A stretch of DNA of 64,000 nucleotides from Sporomusaceae bacterium UBA7701 (lineage in GTDB: Bacteria; Bacillota; Negativicutes; Sporomusales; UBA7701), in assembly GCA_002482545.1 (NCBI GenBank), contig DLGF01000014.1:207268-271267 (forward strand). The letters are read 5' to 3'. Below, one piece after another: positions 39,756 to 48,436 of the stretch. Positions within the stretch are counted from its first letter, which is position 1, and each line of letters begins with the position of its first letter. The position numbers and the translations under genes were made by a program. The notes below the pieces were generated by a model. It worked only from the letters and a program-made list of their open reading frames with translations. It was not told the origin of the DNA and ran no database searches.

Positions 39756-41015
39756 TTATTTTTTCCAGTGTTCCAGGAGGTATTTCTCCGCTTCGGCACT
39801 CCATAACCCCTTGTTGCGCTCTGTAATCTCCGCCAGTTTCGCGAAATGAGGATTGGTTCGGCCTTTGGCCGCAAATTCGTCGATCGCCGTTAATGCCATG
39901 TCAATGCCGGTGTAAATCAGCTTCTTGCCCCCCGGTGTCTCGGGAAGCCTCAACGTCGCGTCCCCGGCGCTGTCCAGCCCGCCGATATGGGTTACCATGA
40001 CAGCCGGATTAATCAGCTTTTTCTCCGTCAGCCGGAGCGACTCGATCATGTCGCTGGTATTGCCGCCCGTGGTGCCCATTACATGGGTGGAATTGTAGTG
40101 GACATTGTAGTAGTTGATCGCGCCGGCAAAGGCGGTATCCGTCGGGCCGGCGAAGAAGTTCAGGCAGCCGTCCCGGCCGAGAATTTGGTCGCCCTGTTCG
40201 ACGACGCCCCTTATAGGTGCGTACACGTGCACGTCGTCAAAGCCGGTTCCTCCGGTAAGGCTTCGCAAATAACCAGGCACGTCCGTCATAGCCTTGGTAT
40301 TTGCGAAAATAAGGGTAATCCCGTCTTTCTCCGCCGCTTCCGGCGGGAAAATAGCCCGGGCCCTCGCCAGACGTTCCTCATCCACGTCTGTCACCACAAT
40401 CATCCCGGGACGCCGGTCGGCATGGAGCGCGTAATCGACAGCCCCGAGCCCCATTGGTCCCGCCCCGGCCAGAATCGCCAGTTTTCCGCCCTCGACAATG
40501 CCCATTTTGTGCTCATAGCACCCCATGGCGGTATGGTAGCTGGCGTGGAAGGCGCCGATGATGCAGGACATGGGCTCGGCCAGCGAGGCGTCATAATAGG
40601 CTTCGCCGTCGTATTTCAGCAGGCAGCCCAATTCCATGACTTCCTGCGGCAAAATGGCGTAAGTCGCGGCACCGCCGCAGTAGCGGTAGGAATAACCGGG
40701 TGAAGCCATGCTGCCTTTATAATTTAACGCCGGCTGCAGCGCAAATTTTTCCCCCGGGCTAAATTGGTCCCGCCATTTGACTCCCACCTGAACGATATTG
40801 CCGGCCATTTCGTGGCCGACAATGACCGGATGCTCCGCCACGTCTTTCGGGACGCGTTTGTGGTCAGGCCCCAGAATGGCCGCCTTGTACGTAGACATGC
40901 AGATACTGTCCGAAATAACCTCGACCAGGATCTCGTCGTCTTTCAACTCCGGCAACTCAAACTCTTCCAGACGCAAGTCCTTTTTCCCATACAATCTTAC
41001 GGCTCGCGTTTTCAT
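39756..41015 (-). CDS. Zinc-type MDR dehydrogenase, L-sorbose-1-phosphate reductase-like
   Basis: A 419-residue medium-chain dehydrogenase. VISDSICMSTYKAAILGPDH and VIVGHEMAGNIVQVG form the catalytic zinc half (Cys, His, Glu), LAILAGAGPMGLGAVDYALH is the NAD(P) motif. Overall length and wording resemble SorE, which interconverts L-sorbose-1-phosphate and glucitol-6-phosphate, i.e. it works on C2 next to a phosphorylated C1. Here it is the last gene of a mannitol-type PTS cluster that also encodes a 1-phosphofructokinase, so oxidation of mannitol-1-phosphate at C2 to fructose-1-phosphate is a plausible reaction. No mannitol-1-phosphate 5-dehydrogenase (MtlD) gene is present. Substrate inferred. 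Confidence 0.78.
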   Translation of the reverse strand: MKTRAVRLYGKKDLRLEEFELPELKDDEILVEVISDSICMSTYKAAILGPDHKRVPKDVAEHPVIVGHEMAGNIVQVGVKWRDQFSPGEKFALQPALNYKGSMASPGYSYRYCGGAATYAILPQEVMELGCLLKYDGEAYYDASLAEPMSCIIGAFHASYHTAMGCYEHKMGIVEGGKLAILAGAGPMGLGAVDYALHADRRPGMIVVTDVDEERLARARAIFPPEAAEKDGITLIFANTKAMTDVPGYLRSLTGGTGFDDVHVYAPIRGVVEQGDQILGRDGCLNFFAGPTDTAFAGAINYYNVHYNSTHVMGTTGGNTSDMIESLRLTEKKLINPAVMVTHIGGLDSAGDATLRLPETPGGKKLIYTGIDMALTAIDEFAAKGRTNPHFAKLAEITERNKGLWSAEAEKYLLEHWKK

Positions 41016-41259
41016 CTCTTAACCACCTTTCCGCCATGTTTTCAGACAAGCCGCGTTCCGATAGGAGAGGAGGCTGCCGCCTTTGCCCACAGGCTGGCCG
41101 GCGGCGCGTGCAACCCGCTTTTATTATGGATTGTCAGTTCAGTTATAAGCATTTGTCCCTGCCTCAATATATCTAGACGTCCGGCAATTGGGTTCCGTAT
41201 CCTCCGGAACGCCATCCCCGGCCTTTGCAGTCTTGTTCACAACGCCCTGTCCGACAAAG

Positions 41260-42216
41260 CTATCCGGAAACGCGGCTGACCGCAACCTGGTTCAGCAGCT
41301 TTTCCACCTCGGTCAGCGAGCCGGCCTGAGTACCGGGCTGGATCACCGACGCAGTGGCGGCGGCCGTTCCCAGACAAGCGCAGTCTTTCAGCGATAAACC
41401 CCTGGCCCGGCCGACGACATAGCCGGCGACAAAAGCGTCGCCCGCCCCGACGGTACTGCTCGCAACCACGGTCGGCGGCCTGACGGCGAGCATCTCCCGC
41501 TCGTCGGCCACAATGGCCCCCTTGGCCCCCAGGGTTACGATGACTTGCTCGATGCCGCCGCCCAGCAAATCTCTGGCAGCCTTGTAGATCTCACTTTCCC
41601 GCACCAGGTTCCGGCCGATCAATTGGCTGAGTTCATCCAGATTGGGCTTGACGACATTGGGATTCGCCCTGATCCCTTCCCGCAGGGCCGTGCCGCTGCT
41701 GTCCAAAAACACTTTTGCGCCGTGCCGCTGCAATAACCTGGTGAGCCGCCCGTAAATGTCCTCGGGGGCGGCTTGCGGCAGGCTGCCTGAAATGACAAAC
41801 CACCGGTGATCCAGCGCGAGGCGGTCGATGACCCCCTCCAGCTTTTCCAGATCGGCGCCGGTGCAGTTCAACCCGGGAAAATTAATCTCACTGACCTGGC
41901 CGCTCTGCTCATCCACGATCTTAATATTTACCCTGGCGGCGCCGGCCACCTCGACAAAGGCGTTTTCAATGGCGTTTTTCCGGAAATATTCACTAAAAAC
42001 CTGGCTATTTTCCCGGCCCAAAAAGCCCGTGACGCTTACCGGATTGCCCAAGGCCCCGACCACCTTGGCGACATTGATGCCCTTTCCTCCGGGATCAAGC
42101 CGCTGCTTGTATACCCGGTTGACCTGGCCTACTTGAAATTGCGCCACATATACCGTCTGGTCCAGAGCGGGATTCAACGTGATGGTTACAATCTTCATCT
42201 GTTCAGGGTTGTTCAT
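41260..42216 (-). CDS. fruK: 1-phosphofructokinase (PfkB family)
   Basis: A 318-residue sugar-phosphate kinase. TITLNPALDQTVYV opens the protein; GGKGINVAKVV is PfkB signature 1; STVGAGDAFVAGYV is signature 2 with the catalytic Asp. The N-terminal TLNPA-x-D and FPGLNCTGADLEKL pattern are those of FruK/LacC enzymes, which phosphorylate fructose-1-phosphate or tagatose-6-phosphate. ATG follows GGGAGGTGATC. It is 17 nt downstream of the DeoR regulator gene and upstream of the SorE-like gene, an arrangement that suggests fructose-1-phosphate as an intermediate in this operon. Confidence 0.88.
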   Translation of the reverse strand: MNNPEQMKIVTITLNPALDQTVYVAQFQVGQVNRVYKQRLDPGGKGINVAKVVGALGNPVSVTGFLGRENSQVFSEYFRKNAIENAFVEVAGAARVNIKIVDEQSGQVSEINFPGLNCTGADLEKLEGVIDRLALDHRWFVISGSLPQAAPEDIYGRLTRLLQRHGAKVFLDSSGTALREGIRANPNVVKPNLDELSQLIGRNLVRESEIYKAARDLLGGGIEQVIVTLGAKGAIVADEREMLAVRPPTVVASSTVGAGDAFVAGYVVGRARGLSLKDCACLGTAAATASVIQPGTQAGSLTEVEKLLNQVAVSRVSG

Positions 42217-42232
42217 GCCGGATCACCTCCCG

Positions 42233-42994
42233 CTATAACGTGGTTGGAGTCAGAATCTTAACCATCGATCCGAGCTGCTGCGCGTCTTCGGCCTCGATCC
42301 CGTCGTCGGCGATCCAAAGGTCGATTTCCGCAAGGCTGCAAACCCGGCACAAACTTCGCTGTCCGATTTTGGAATGATCCGCGACCAGAATTTTCTCCTT
42401 GCCGGCCTGCAACATGCAGCGTTTGGTCTCAGCCTCGCTCAAATTGGGCGTAGTAATGCCCAAAACGGCATCCACGCCGTTAGCGGCCAGGAACACTTTG
42501 TCAAAATACATCCGCCGGAGCGTATCGTTGGTAATGTAGCCGACCAAAGAACGGGTATTTTTCCGCAGCGTTCCGCCCAGCAGCACCGTTTCCACTCCGG
42601 CGTCGTCGCTGAACACCTGGGCGATATCCATGGCATTGGTGGCGACCGTGATTTTTCTGCCGCGCAACAGGCGGGCGATTTCCAGGGTGGTGGTGCCGGA
42701 GTCCAGCAGAACCGTCTCGCCTTCCGTCACAAGTTGGGCCGCCAGGACGGCAATCTGCTGCTTTTCGGCGAGAAAACGGATTTCCTTTTCTTGAAAGCTC
42801 GGTTCAAAGCCCGAGTATATCGAAATGGCGCCGCCATGAGTCCGCTGGATGAGCCCGTTATCCTCCAATTCCTGCAAATCCCGGCGGACGGTTGATTCGG
42901 AAACCCCGAACCGCCGGCTCAGCACCCCGACCTTTACCGGCGTTCCGGCTTTAACAATTTGCAGAATCTCCGCTTTTCGTTCTTCGGCAAACAT
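42233..42994 (-). CDS. DeoR-family sugar-phosphate-responsive repressor
   Basis: A 253-residue DeoR regulator. MFAEERKAEILQIVKAG and the helix-turn-helix VGVLSRRFGVSESTVRRDLQ form the DNA-binding domain, HGGAISIY follows, and the C-terminal sensor has LLDSGTTTLEIARLL and VLVADHSKIG-like ILVADHSKIGQRS. Such proteins release DNA when a phosphorylated sugar binds; fructose-1-phosphate is the classical effector of FruR-type members. It is embedded in the PTS operon and probably binds the TGCTCAT repeats before mtlA (45161 and 45181). Confidence 0.92.
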   Translation of the reverse strand: MFAEERKAEILQIVKAGTPVKVGVLSRRFGVSESTVRRDLQELEDNGLIQRTHGGAISIYSGFEPSFQEKEIRFLAEKQQIAVLAAQLVTEGETVLLDSGTTTLEIARLLRGRKITVATNAMDIAQVFSDDAGVETVLLGGTLRKNTRSLVGYITNDTLRRMYFDKVFLAANGVDAVLGITTPNLSEAETKRCMLQAGKEKILVADHSKIGQRSLCRVCSLAEIDLWIADDGIEAEDAQQLGSMVKILTPTTL

Positions 42995-43077
42995 AATATC
43001 CTCCAGTACGCCATCGTTGCAACCGAGCTCTGAATCTTCCGCACCTCTCTCGACTTCCCGGCCGCCTTTTTCCCGGA

Positions 43078-43521
43078 CTATGCATCGTTAGCGGCATCCA
43101 GGTGGGAAAATAAGGCGTCGGCCGTATCGGCCGCCAGGAGCTTCTCCTTTTGCGCCGGGTCCATCAGGAAGGTCGCCAGCCACCCCAGCAAAGCCACATG
43201 ATCGTCATTGTTTCCGGCGATGCCGAAGGCCAGGTACACCGTCTTCCCGGGCAGCCATTCGATGCCCTGGGGTAACTTTACCGCGGCGACCGCCGCCTTT
43301 TTCACCATATCGCGGCTTTTTTCCGTGCCGTGGGGTATGGCGATCCCGTCGGTGATATAGGTGCCGAATTCCCGCTCGCGTACATGCATGGCTTCGACAT
43401 AGCCGGGCTCGACCGCGCCGGCCTCAACCAGCCGGCGGCCGAGAAACTCAACGACATCCTCCTTACTGATGATGTCGGTTTTTACAAATACAAGCTCCCG
43501 TTCAAAACGCATTTCAGCCAT
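43078..43521 (-). CDS. mtlF: PTS mannitol/fructose-type enzyme IIA
   Basis: A 147-residue cytoplasmic phosphocarrier. The phosphorylation histidine is in DGIAIPHGTEKSRDMV, the hallmark of the mannitol/fructose EIIA fold; KKAAVAAVKLPQGIEW and YLAFGIAGNNDDHVALLGWLA follow as in MtlF. It passes phosphate from HPr to the EIIB domain of the upstream gene product. It lies about 105 nt downstream of mtlA on the same strand. Confidence 0.9.
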   Translation of the reverse strand: MAEMRFERELVFVKTDIISKEDVVEFLGRRLVEAGAVEPGYVEAMHVREREFGTYITDGIAIPHGTEKSRDMVKKAAVAAVKLPQGIEWLPGKTVYLAFGIAGNNDDHVALLGWLATFLMDPAQKEKLLAADTADALFSHLDAANDA

Positions 43522-43627
43522 TCTCCCTTCGCCTGAACTGGAAAATACGGGCGCCTCGGCCCGGGGCCGGCGCGCTGGACACGCCGGCCCCGACGGGCAT
43601 CTTCCGGCCGGTCTTCGCCAGGGATCA

Positions 43628-45043
43628 TCAAGGGCATAATTTGATTACTTCATCATAGACCGGACTATTGATAAAATCCTGCACGCCGTATACCTGGGCG
43701 TCCGGCCTGGCGACCTTCCTCGCGCTTTCAACCAGACCTTCCGCCGTCAGGACAATATCGGCGTCCTGGGGGATTTGGGTCACCGGGCTGTGGACAACTT
43801 CCACTCCGGTTTTTCCTGCCTGGGCCAATTTTTTCTTGAGCACCGACACCGCCATCACCGACGATCCCATGCCGGCCTCGCAGGCAAACACGATCTTCTT
43901 CACGGGATGGGCTTCATTCGTCGCCACGGTCTGGTTCATAACGACGGCTTGAGCTTGTTCCTGGCTCTTCGCCGGCTTCAGGCTTTGCACAAGCGCCTGG
44001 GCCTTCGCGAGTTCTTCGCCGCTCTGATCGTCGATGCTGCTGCTATGGGAACGCACGAACGGGCTCGACACTAAGAAAGATACGACCGCCCCCACGGTAA
44101 TACCTGCAAGAACCGGCAGCAGTCCGCCTTTCGGCGCCATGGCGATCTCGGCGAAAATGCTTCCCGGCGACGGCGTAGCCACCAATCCGGCATTCAGCAT
44201 CAGGAAGGTAAAGTCCGCCGCCAGCCCTCCGGCGATCACCCCGATGATGCAAAGGGGATTCATCAGCACATAGGGAAAATAGATTTCGTGAATTCCGCCC
44301 AGGAAATGGATAATGATGGCGCCGGGAGCGGATTGTTTCCCCATCCCTTTGCCGAACACCCAGTAGGCTACCAGCAACCCGAGTCCGGGCCCGGGATTCG
44401 ATTCCAGCAGGAAAAAGATCGATTTCCCGAATTCATTGACCTCGGCGATGCCAAGAGGTCCGAACACGCCGTGGTTGATGGCGTTATTCAGGAACAGAAC
44501 CTTGCCCGGCTCGATGAGCACCGCCAGCAGCGGCAGCAGCTTGGCCTCGGCGATTACTTTGGCGGCATTGCCTAAAAGGGCCGCCAGCGACGCTACGACC
44601 GGGCCGATGACGTTGTAAGCCAAGAGCACCAGAATCATGGCGATGATGCCGGCGGAAAAATTGTTCACAAGCATCTCGAAGCCTGTGGGAATTTTGGGCT
44701 CGATCATTTCGTCCCATTTTTTTATGACCCATCCGCCCAGGGGCCCCATAATCATCGCGCCCATGAACATCGGGATCGAACTGCCCACGATTACCCCCAT
44801 GGTAACGGTGGCGCCGACCACGCCGCCCCGCACGCCGTAGACCAGCCGCCCTCCGGTGAACCCGATGAGCAGCGGGATGAGGTATGTGATCATCGGTCCC
44901 ACCAGTTTGGCGAAATATTCACTGGGCATCCAACCCGTCGGAATAAAGAATGCTGTAATAAAACCCCAGCAGATAATAGCCGCAATATTGGGTATGACCA
45001 TCCCGGACAGGAAGCCGCCGAATTTTTGGAGTTTTTCCCTCAT
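43628..45043 (-). CDS. mtlA: PTS mannitol-specific enzyme IICB
   Basis: A 471-residue membrane permease. The N-terminal ~335 residues are EIIC with about eight hydrophobic helices (FGGFLSGMVIPNIAAIICWG at the start) and the GGIHEIYFPYVLM motif of mannitol transporters. The C-terminal ~95 residues are EIIB with the phosphocysteine in IVFACEAGMGSSVMAVSVLK. The EIIA is encoded separately (43078-43521), the usual Firmicute layout. It is the first gene of the operon, behind a strong promoter at 45186-45215. Mannitol is the best guess; a related hexitol is possible. Confidence 0.92.
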   Translation of the reverse strand: MREKLQKFGGFLSGMVIPNIAAIICWGFITAFFIPTGWMPSEYFAKLVGPMITYLIPLLIGFTGGRLVYGVRGGVVGATVTMGVIVGSSIPMFMGAMIMGPLGGWVIKKWDEMIEPKIPTGFEMLVNNFSAGIIAMILVLLAYNVIGPVVASLAALLGNAAKVIAEAKLLPLLAVLIEPGKVLFLNNAINHGVFGPLGIAEVNEFGKSIFFLLESNPGPGLGLLVAYWVFGKGMGKQSAPGAIIIHFLGGIHEIYFPYVLMNPLCIIGVIAGGLAADFTFLMLNAGLVATPSPGSIFAEIAMAPKGGLLPVLAGITVGAVVSFLVSSPFVRSHSSSIDDQSGEELAKAQALVQSLKPAKSQEQAQAVVMNQTVATNEAHPVKKIVFACEAGMGSSVMAVSVLKKKLAQAGKTGVEVVHSPVTQIPQDADIVLTAEGLVESARKVARPDAQVYGVQDFINSPVYDEVIKLCP

Positions 45044-45160
45044 GTTTTTCCCTCCTCTGTCATTTTGGTCTCATCCGAACTCCGCCCGTTTTTGCCTTTC
45101 ACCTTCTCTCCGCACACGGCCGTCCAGCCCTGCGCACCATTAGAATTTTTTGTTCTTTTT

Positions 45161-45187
45161 TGCTCATTTATAATTGTTTATGCTCAT
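45161..45187. promoter_or_regulatory. TGCTCAT direct repeats (DeoR operator candidate)
   Basis: TGCTCATTTATAA (45161) and TGCTCATTATATG (45181) are direct repeats 20 bp, about two helical turns, apart. They cover the -10 box and start region of the mtlA promoter, a typical arrangement for DeoR-family repressors; the DeoR gene is in this operon. Confidence 0.55.
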
Positions 45188-45215
45188 TATATGATTTTTC
45201 TCTATTATCTGTCAA
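45186..45215 (-). promoter_or_regulatory. mtlA promoter
   Basis: Minus-strand TTGACA (45210-45215) and TATAAT (45186-45191), both perfect, with an 18-bp spacer. Transcription would start near 45179. Confidence 0.75.
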
Positions 45216-45565
45216 TCCTTTTGGAACAACACATCTCTGTATACTTGCTCCATTTTCCGTCAAAATTAGGCCGGTCCTAATTCTCAGCCATAAATAAGCA
45301 CGCGCTCATTTCTGGCAGACTCAATCGAAAACAAGCAATAACAATCATCTGCTTTCCGGTTTGCCGGCAACGGATTTCTGATTGGAAAAAGACCTGATAT
45401 TCCTTACCGGAAAAGACATGGCAAAAGGACTATACCGAAGCGGTATAGTCCTCCATCTTCAGTCGCGGAATAAACCCGGCCGATTAAAGGATTCAGACCG
45501 TTATCGCGAATGTATTGGTATAAGGCAAAAAAGGGATGGTCGAAAAAGAAAAGGAGGAAGCACAG
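45216..45565. other. Gene-free interval with a 12-bp perfect hairpin
   Basis: Between the divergent mtlA and acetyltransferase genes. A perfect inverted repeat AGGACTATACCG/CGGTATAGTCCT with a 3-nt loop lies at 45426-45452, about 110 nt before the acetyltransferase start. No T-run follows, so it is more likely a leader structure or an operator. No small gene is convincing. Confidence 0.45.
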
Positions 45566-46258
45566 GTGGATGAAATAAAGCTTGAATTTTTGAACCCGGC
45601 CCATCTTGCGGACATCGTGGCTTTACAAAATCTGGTTGTCCAGCATTTGACCAGGAAGGACATGTATTACCAGAATTACGAAACCATCGAGAAGCGGCTT
45701 AAGGTGGCGCAAGCCGTCGTGGGAGCCTACTGTGACGATAAACTGGTCGGCTTTCACGTGATGGATACCCCGGATCTGTCCGGGGATATCCTGGCCGCAG
45801 AGCTTGGCTGGAGTCCCGCCGAGCTTCGCAAGGTGGTCAGACTGGGGCCGATCGCCGTCCATCCCGACTATCGCGGACGAAATATTATCACCCGTATGGT
45901 CGCCGTGCACCTGGATTTGATTCGCGAAACCGACTACCGCCATGTGATCGCCACCGTTTCCCCCTACAACTATCCCAGTATCAAATATCTCTTTTCCCAG
46001 GGCTTCCGCCTGGAGCAAATCACCTTCCGCTACCACGGAAACATGACGCGCTGCATAACTCATCTGGATTTGGGAAAACCCAAAACAGAGGAACTCTGCC
46101 GGATAAAAGTCGCCCATGACGATCTCCGAACCCAAAAGTACCTGCTTGCCAGAAACTTCTACGGCTATGGCCTGATCAAAACGGCGGAAGGCTACGACAT
46201 TCTCTACGGCTGCCAGAAAGATGATTGCATGGAACCGTGGCAGGAGCGGCAGCTATAA
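45566..46258 (+). CDS. GNAT-family N-acetyltransferase
   Basis: A 230-residue protein with a GNAT acetyl-CoA fold: VVGAYCDDKLVGFHVM (beta 2-3), VRLGPIAVHPDYRGRNIITRMV (the R/Q-x-x-G-x-G/A acetyl-CoA loop, here YRGRNI), and HVIATVSPYNYPSIKYLFSQ followed by GFRLEQ. The C-terminal ~60 residues are extra and end in a cysteine-containing tail. Start is GTG at 45566 with AAGGAGG eight bases upstream. Convergent with a sensor kinase gene 13 nt away. The acceptor molecule is unknown. Confidence 0.85.
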   Translation: MDEIKLEFLNPAHLADIVALQNLVVQHLTRKDMYYQNYETIEKRLKVAQAVVGAYCDDKLVGFHVMDTPDLSGDILAAELGWSPAELRKVVRLGPIAVHPDYRGRNIITRMVAVHLDLIRETDYRHVIATVSPYNYPSIKYLFSQGFRLEQITFRYHGNMTRCITHLDLGKPKTEELCRIKVAHDDLRTQKYLLARNFYGYGLIKTAEGYDILYGCQKDDCMEPWQERQL

Positions 46259-46271
46259 CTCTACCGGCCCG

Positions 46272-48047
46272 TCAGGCGGGCGCCTGCCCGTCCGTCAACT
46301 TAAAGAACACCGAAAAGGTAGTGCCCGCCGAGTCCGTGTCCACGGTAATCCGGCCCTTATGCCGGGACACGATGCTGTAGCAGACCGCCAAACCCAGTCC
46401 GGTCCCGCTTTCCTTGGTGGTCATAAAGGGGAGTCCTATTTTTTCAATGATTTTAGGATCAATCCCCTTGCCTTGGTCTTTGATCACCAGAACCGCCTCA
46501 GCCTCCCGGACACAGGTCCGAATCGTGAGCGTTTTGCCGGAATCCATCGCTTCCAAGCCGTTGCGGGCCAGGTTGAGAACCAACTGCCGTATTTCATTCT
46601 CGTCCACCAATAGCGGGGGCAGCGGCGCCAACTCCAGCTTGACTATTTTGTTGGTGCCAACCGCGTCGGCCTCCAGGAGAGGATACAGCAACTGGATTAT
46701 GCCGTTTAAATCAGTCGGTTTTAACGCTATCGCCTTGTTTTTGGCCAAGGATAAAAATCCCGTAATGATCAGATTGGCTCGGTCCAATTCCTCAATCATC
46801 AGTTGAAATTGCGACGAGAATTTTGCTTCCTTTCGCGCCAGAAATTGCAGATAGCCTCGGACCGCCGTCATGGGATTGCGCACTTCATGCGCGATGCCGG
46901 CCGCTGTTTCACCGATAATATTGAGACTGTTCAGCCGGCTGATGTCCCGGTTGCGTTCCTCGATATGCATAACCATCTCGTTGAAGGTCTTGGCCAGAAA
47001 GCCGATCTCGTCGTCGGTGCGGATGTCGACCTGGACGTTTGTCTGGCCTTTGGCAAAGGCGCCCGCGGCGTTCGAAAGGCTTTCAACCGAAGAGGTGAGA
47101 CGCTTCGCCATGTACAGGATGATGGCGATGCTGATCAAAAAGGTCAAGAAATACACGGACACGATTACGATGAAAAAATCAAAAATTTCCAGCGCCAATT
47201 CCTGAGTATCGATCAGCGAGACAATCTTCCAGCCGGAGTCGGATACCTTTACCCGCATGTATTGAGGCTTGCCGGTTATATTTACCTGGTGAATTCCCGA
47301 CGTTTTATCCTCCAAATTCCGGAGATCGGCGAGCCCCAGTTCGTCCGGGGTCTTGGACAGCCAACCGCTGTTGGCCGGGCTGACGATGATATGGTTTTCC
47401 GCATCGAGAACCATCAGAAAACCGCTGGAGCCAATCCTCAGCCCCTGAATGCGGGCCTGAAAATCCTGTAAGTCCCAGCCGAAAACAACAACCCCGACAG
47501 GCTGGTCGCCGGTGGTGGTAATCGTTTGAGCAATGGCGATCGTCAGCCTTCCGTTGGCCCTGATATAAGGCTCGGTAAATACAGGTGCCCGCTTCAGAAG
47601 CGTATCGGAATACCAGGCCCGGTCGCGGGGGTCATAGTCCGAATTCCGCCCCACAACTTCCGGATAGACAAAATAGCCGCCGGCCTCGGTGCCAATGCCA
47701 ATGCCGCTCAGATTCTTTTGGGTTTTAAAAAATAATTGAAGTCCCTTATAGGCATCCGCAGGTATATCCGAATTTTGAGTGCTCTGGCCGATTAGCGGGA
47801 CCAGCGCTTTGGTTTCATCATCGTTGGCCAGGGCGACGATAGCGCGATAGGCGGGATCGAGGATGCTTTCATAAAGGGTGAAGTATACCTTTTCCAACTG
47901 TTCGTCAGACAAGCTGATAAAGTCGTCTTCGACTTTATTCCGGACCAGGTTGGTAACAAAGATGCTGCTGATTAAGTAGGGAATTATAAAGCCGATGATG
48001 GTTGCGGCTAAACACTTTTTCCGCAAGGAATTCAATCGAAAATTCAT
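46272..48047 (-). CDS. Sensor histidine kinase with dCache-type extracytoplasmic domain (orphan)
   Basis: A 591-residue membrane kinase. N-terminal helix (LAATIIGFIIPYLISSIFVT), periplasmic double-Cache domain (~45-290; GRNSDYDPRDRAWYSDTLLK is the Cache signature), second helix (~300-320), HAMP (~325-375), HisKA (GIAHEVRNPMTAVRGYLQFL with the phospho-His) and HATPase (GSGTGLGLAVCYSIV near-match, ESGTGLGLAVC). Cache domains usually bind amino acids or organic acids. No response regulator is adjacent. Start at 48047 has GGAGATGCGCAT before it. Confidence 0.9.
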   Translation of the reverse strand: MNFRLNSLRKKCLAATIIGFIIPYLISSIFVTNLVRNKVEDDFISLSDEQLEKVYFTLYESILDPAYRAIVALANDDETKALVPLIGQSTQNSDIPADAYKGLQLFFKTQKNLSGIGIGTEAGGYFVYPEVVGRNSDYDPRDRAWYSDTLLKRAPVFTEPYIRANGRLTIAIAQTITTTGDQPVGVVVFGWDLQDFQARIQGLRIGSSGFLMVLDAENHIIVSPANSGWLSKTPDELGLADLRNLEDKTSGIHQVNITGKPQYMRVKVSDSGWKIVSLIDTQELALEIFDFFIVIVSVYFLTFLISIAIILYMAKRLTSSVESLSNAAGAFAKGQTNVQVDIRTDDEIGFLAKTFNEMVMHIEERNRDISRLNSLNIIGETAAGIAHEVRNPMTAVRGYLQFLARKEAKFSSQFQLMIEELDRANLIITGFLSLAKNKAIALKPTDLNGIIQLLYPLLEADAVGTNKIVKLELAPLPPLLVDENEIRQLVLNLARNGLEAMDSGKTLTIRTCVREAEAVLVIKDQGKGIDPKIIEKIGLPFMTTKESGTGLGLAVCYSIVSRHKGRITVDTDSAGTTFSVFFKLTDGQAPA

Positions 48048-48340
48048 ATGCGCATCTCCGATACTGACTTTTTTGCCTTGCGATACCGTAGCCAATTTCG
48101 ATATTTACTTTCCTGCAGCCTGTCGTTCCAAAACAGCCAAACCTACTCCGCATGATCCAGAGCCTTCCCCAAAGGTCCGCATAAAACTGTTTTCCGTACA
48201 AGATTTCTATGTTTTATGTATTCTCGCTAAACTCTGTCGTATCCTGCCAAATAGTGGAATTAATTAGAATATCCATCCGCCCTTATCCGGTCCGGGTACT
48301 GACTTTTTTTGCTTCCATCCCGGCCGCTACCGTATTGGAT
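48048..48340. other. Gene-free left part of the kinase/flavoprotein divergent region
   Basis: About 290 bases with no credible gene or terminator. Minus-strand promoter for the kinase not identified with confidence. Confidence 0.35.
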
Positions 48341-48365
48341 AGTATGTATCCAAAAAGTACATACT
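48341..48365. promoter_or_regulatory. 25-bp HxlR-type operator, copy 2
   Basis: Perfect 8-bp arms AGTATGTA and TACATACT separated by 9 bp, ~70 bp before the flavoprotein gene. End sequences and total length (25 bp) equal those of the element before the HxlR gene at 32460-32484. A TTGGAT/TACATA hexamer pair with a 17-bp gap overlaps it. Confidence 0.6.
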
Positions 48366-48436
48366 TATCTAAATTTAGCTAATGCTGTACAATCTGAAGT
48401 AAGCGGTCTAATCTCATTCAAGGAGGCGAATCTTTT

